From Betaproteobacteria bacterium (GTDB lineage: Bacteria; Pseudomonadota; Gammaproteobacteria; Burkholderiales; SG8-41): 24,158 nt of DNA. The stretch covers positions 1-24,158 of the forward strand of contig JAHZNX010000003.1 in assembly GCA_020028375.1 (NCBI GenBank), in the 5' to 3' direction. Shown here piece after piece: positions 24,108 to 24,158 of this stretch. Each line of letters opens with the position of its first letter. The first letter of the stretch is position 1. Both the position numbers and the translations under genes were made by a program. Under the pieces are notes generated by a model that saw only the letters and a list, made by a program, of their open reading frames with translations, did not search any database and was not told the DNA's origin.

Positions 24108-24158
24108 ATGACTTATATCGCCAAACCGAAGCTGCACCATCCAACGCTCACGCGGAAC
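24108..24158 (+). CDS. korB: KorB: beta subunit of 2-oxoacid:acceptor oxidoreductase (5' end only)
   Basis: Only 17 codons are present (MTYIAKPKLHHPTLTRN) before the window ends. The KPKxHHPTL opening is as I recall for KorB/2-oxoacid:ferredoxin oxidoreductase beta subunits, and the position right after korA fits. AGAGAAG lies just before the ATG. The complete protein would carry the TPP-diphosphate and [4Fe-4S] sites. Call rests mostly on context. Confidence 0.7.
   Translation, partial: MTYIAKPKLHHPTLTRN

Overview
The window is about 24 kb of GC-rich bacterial chromosome that reads as a betaproteobacterium. Pointers are the nadE-glnB pair, the ftsK-lolA-rarA-serS cluster, a zinc-ribbon NUDIX protein with a betaproteobacterial-type Nudix box, and a three-subunit KorCAB system like that of Thauera and Azoarcus. 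I cannot fix the genus from sequence alone. No phage, transposon, CRISPR array, rRNA or integrase is visible, and genes are packed tightly.

Left block (1-7048, all minus strand): transcription runs from ftsK through a small DUF4124/BamE-like envelope protein, lolA, rarA and serS to a tRNA-Ser(CGA), then a lytic transglycosylase of the MltB type that is cut by the window edge. Start and stop codons of the small envelope gene, lolA and rarA overlap, so they are probably translated together. A Crp/Fnr regulator (7285-8007, minus) follows, divergent from trxB and an smr gene (8214-9774, plus).

Middle block (9841-17084): glnB and nadE on the minus strand; NadE carries an in-frame tandem duplication around its amidase cysteine. 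Divergent from nadE is a FemAB/GNAT-type acyltransferase. Next is a minus-strand operon made of a MoxR-type AAA+ ATPase, a HEXXH plus VWA-like protein and an exported PHB-depolymerase-type esterase. Divergent from it is a NUDIX hydrolase.

Right block (17143-24158): glutaryl-CoA dehydrogenase (plus), TerC (minus), a FAS1-like/HTD2 dehydratase (plus), then korC, korA and the first codons of korB, encoding a 2-oxoglutarate:NADP+/ferredoxin oxidoreductase. Glutaryl-CoA dehydrogenase, a CoA-ester dehydratase and KorCAB together would suit an organism that degrades aromatics through benzoyl-CoA, but each enzyme also has other uses and the benzoyl-CoA reductase genes are not in the window.

The most unusual sequence features are four arrays of degenerate 7-bp repeats at or beside gene 3' ends (two supply the last codons and stop of a gene), the NadE duplication, the MoxR/VWA/esterase operon, and start codons lying 6-8 nt after -10-like hexamers. 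The rest is ordinary housekeeping sequence. No gap between genes exceeds 300 bases.
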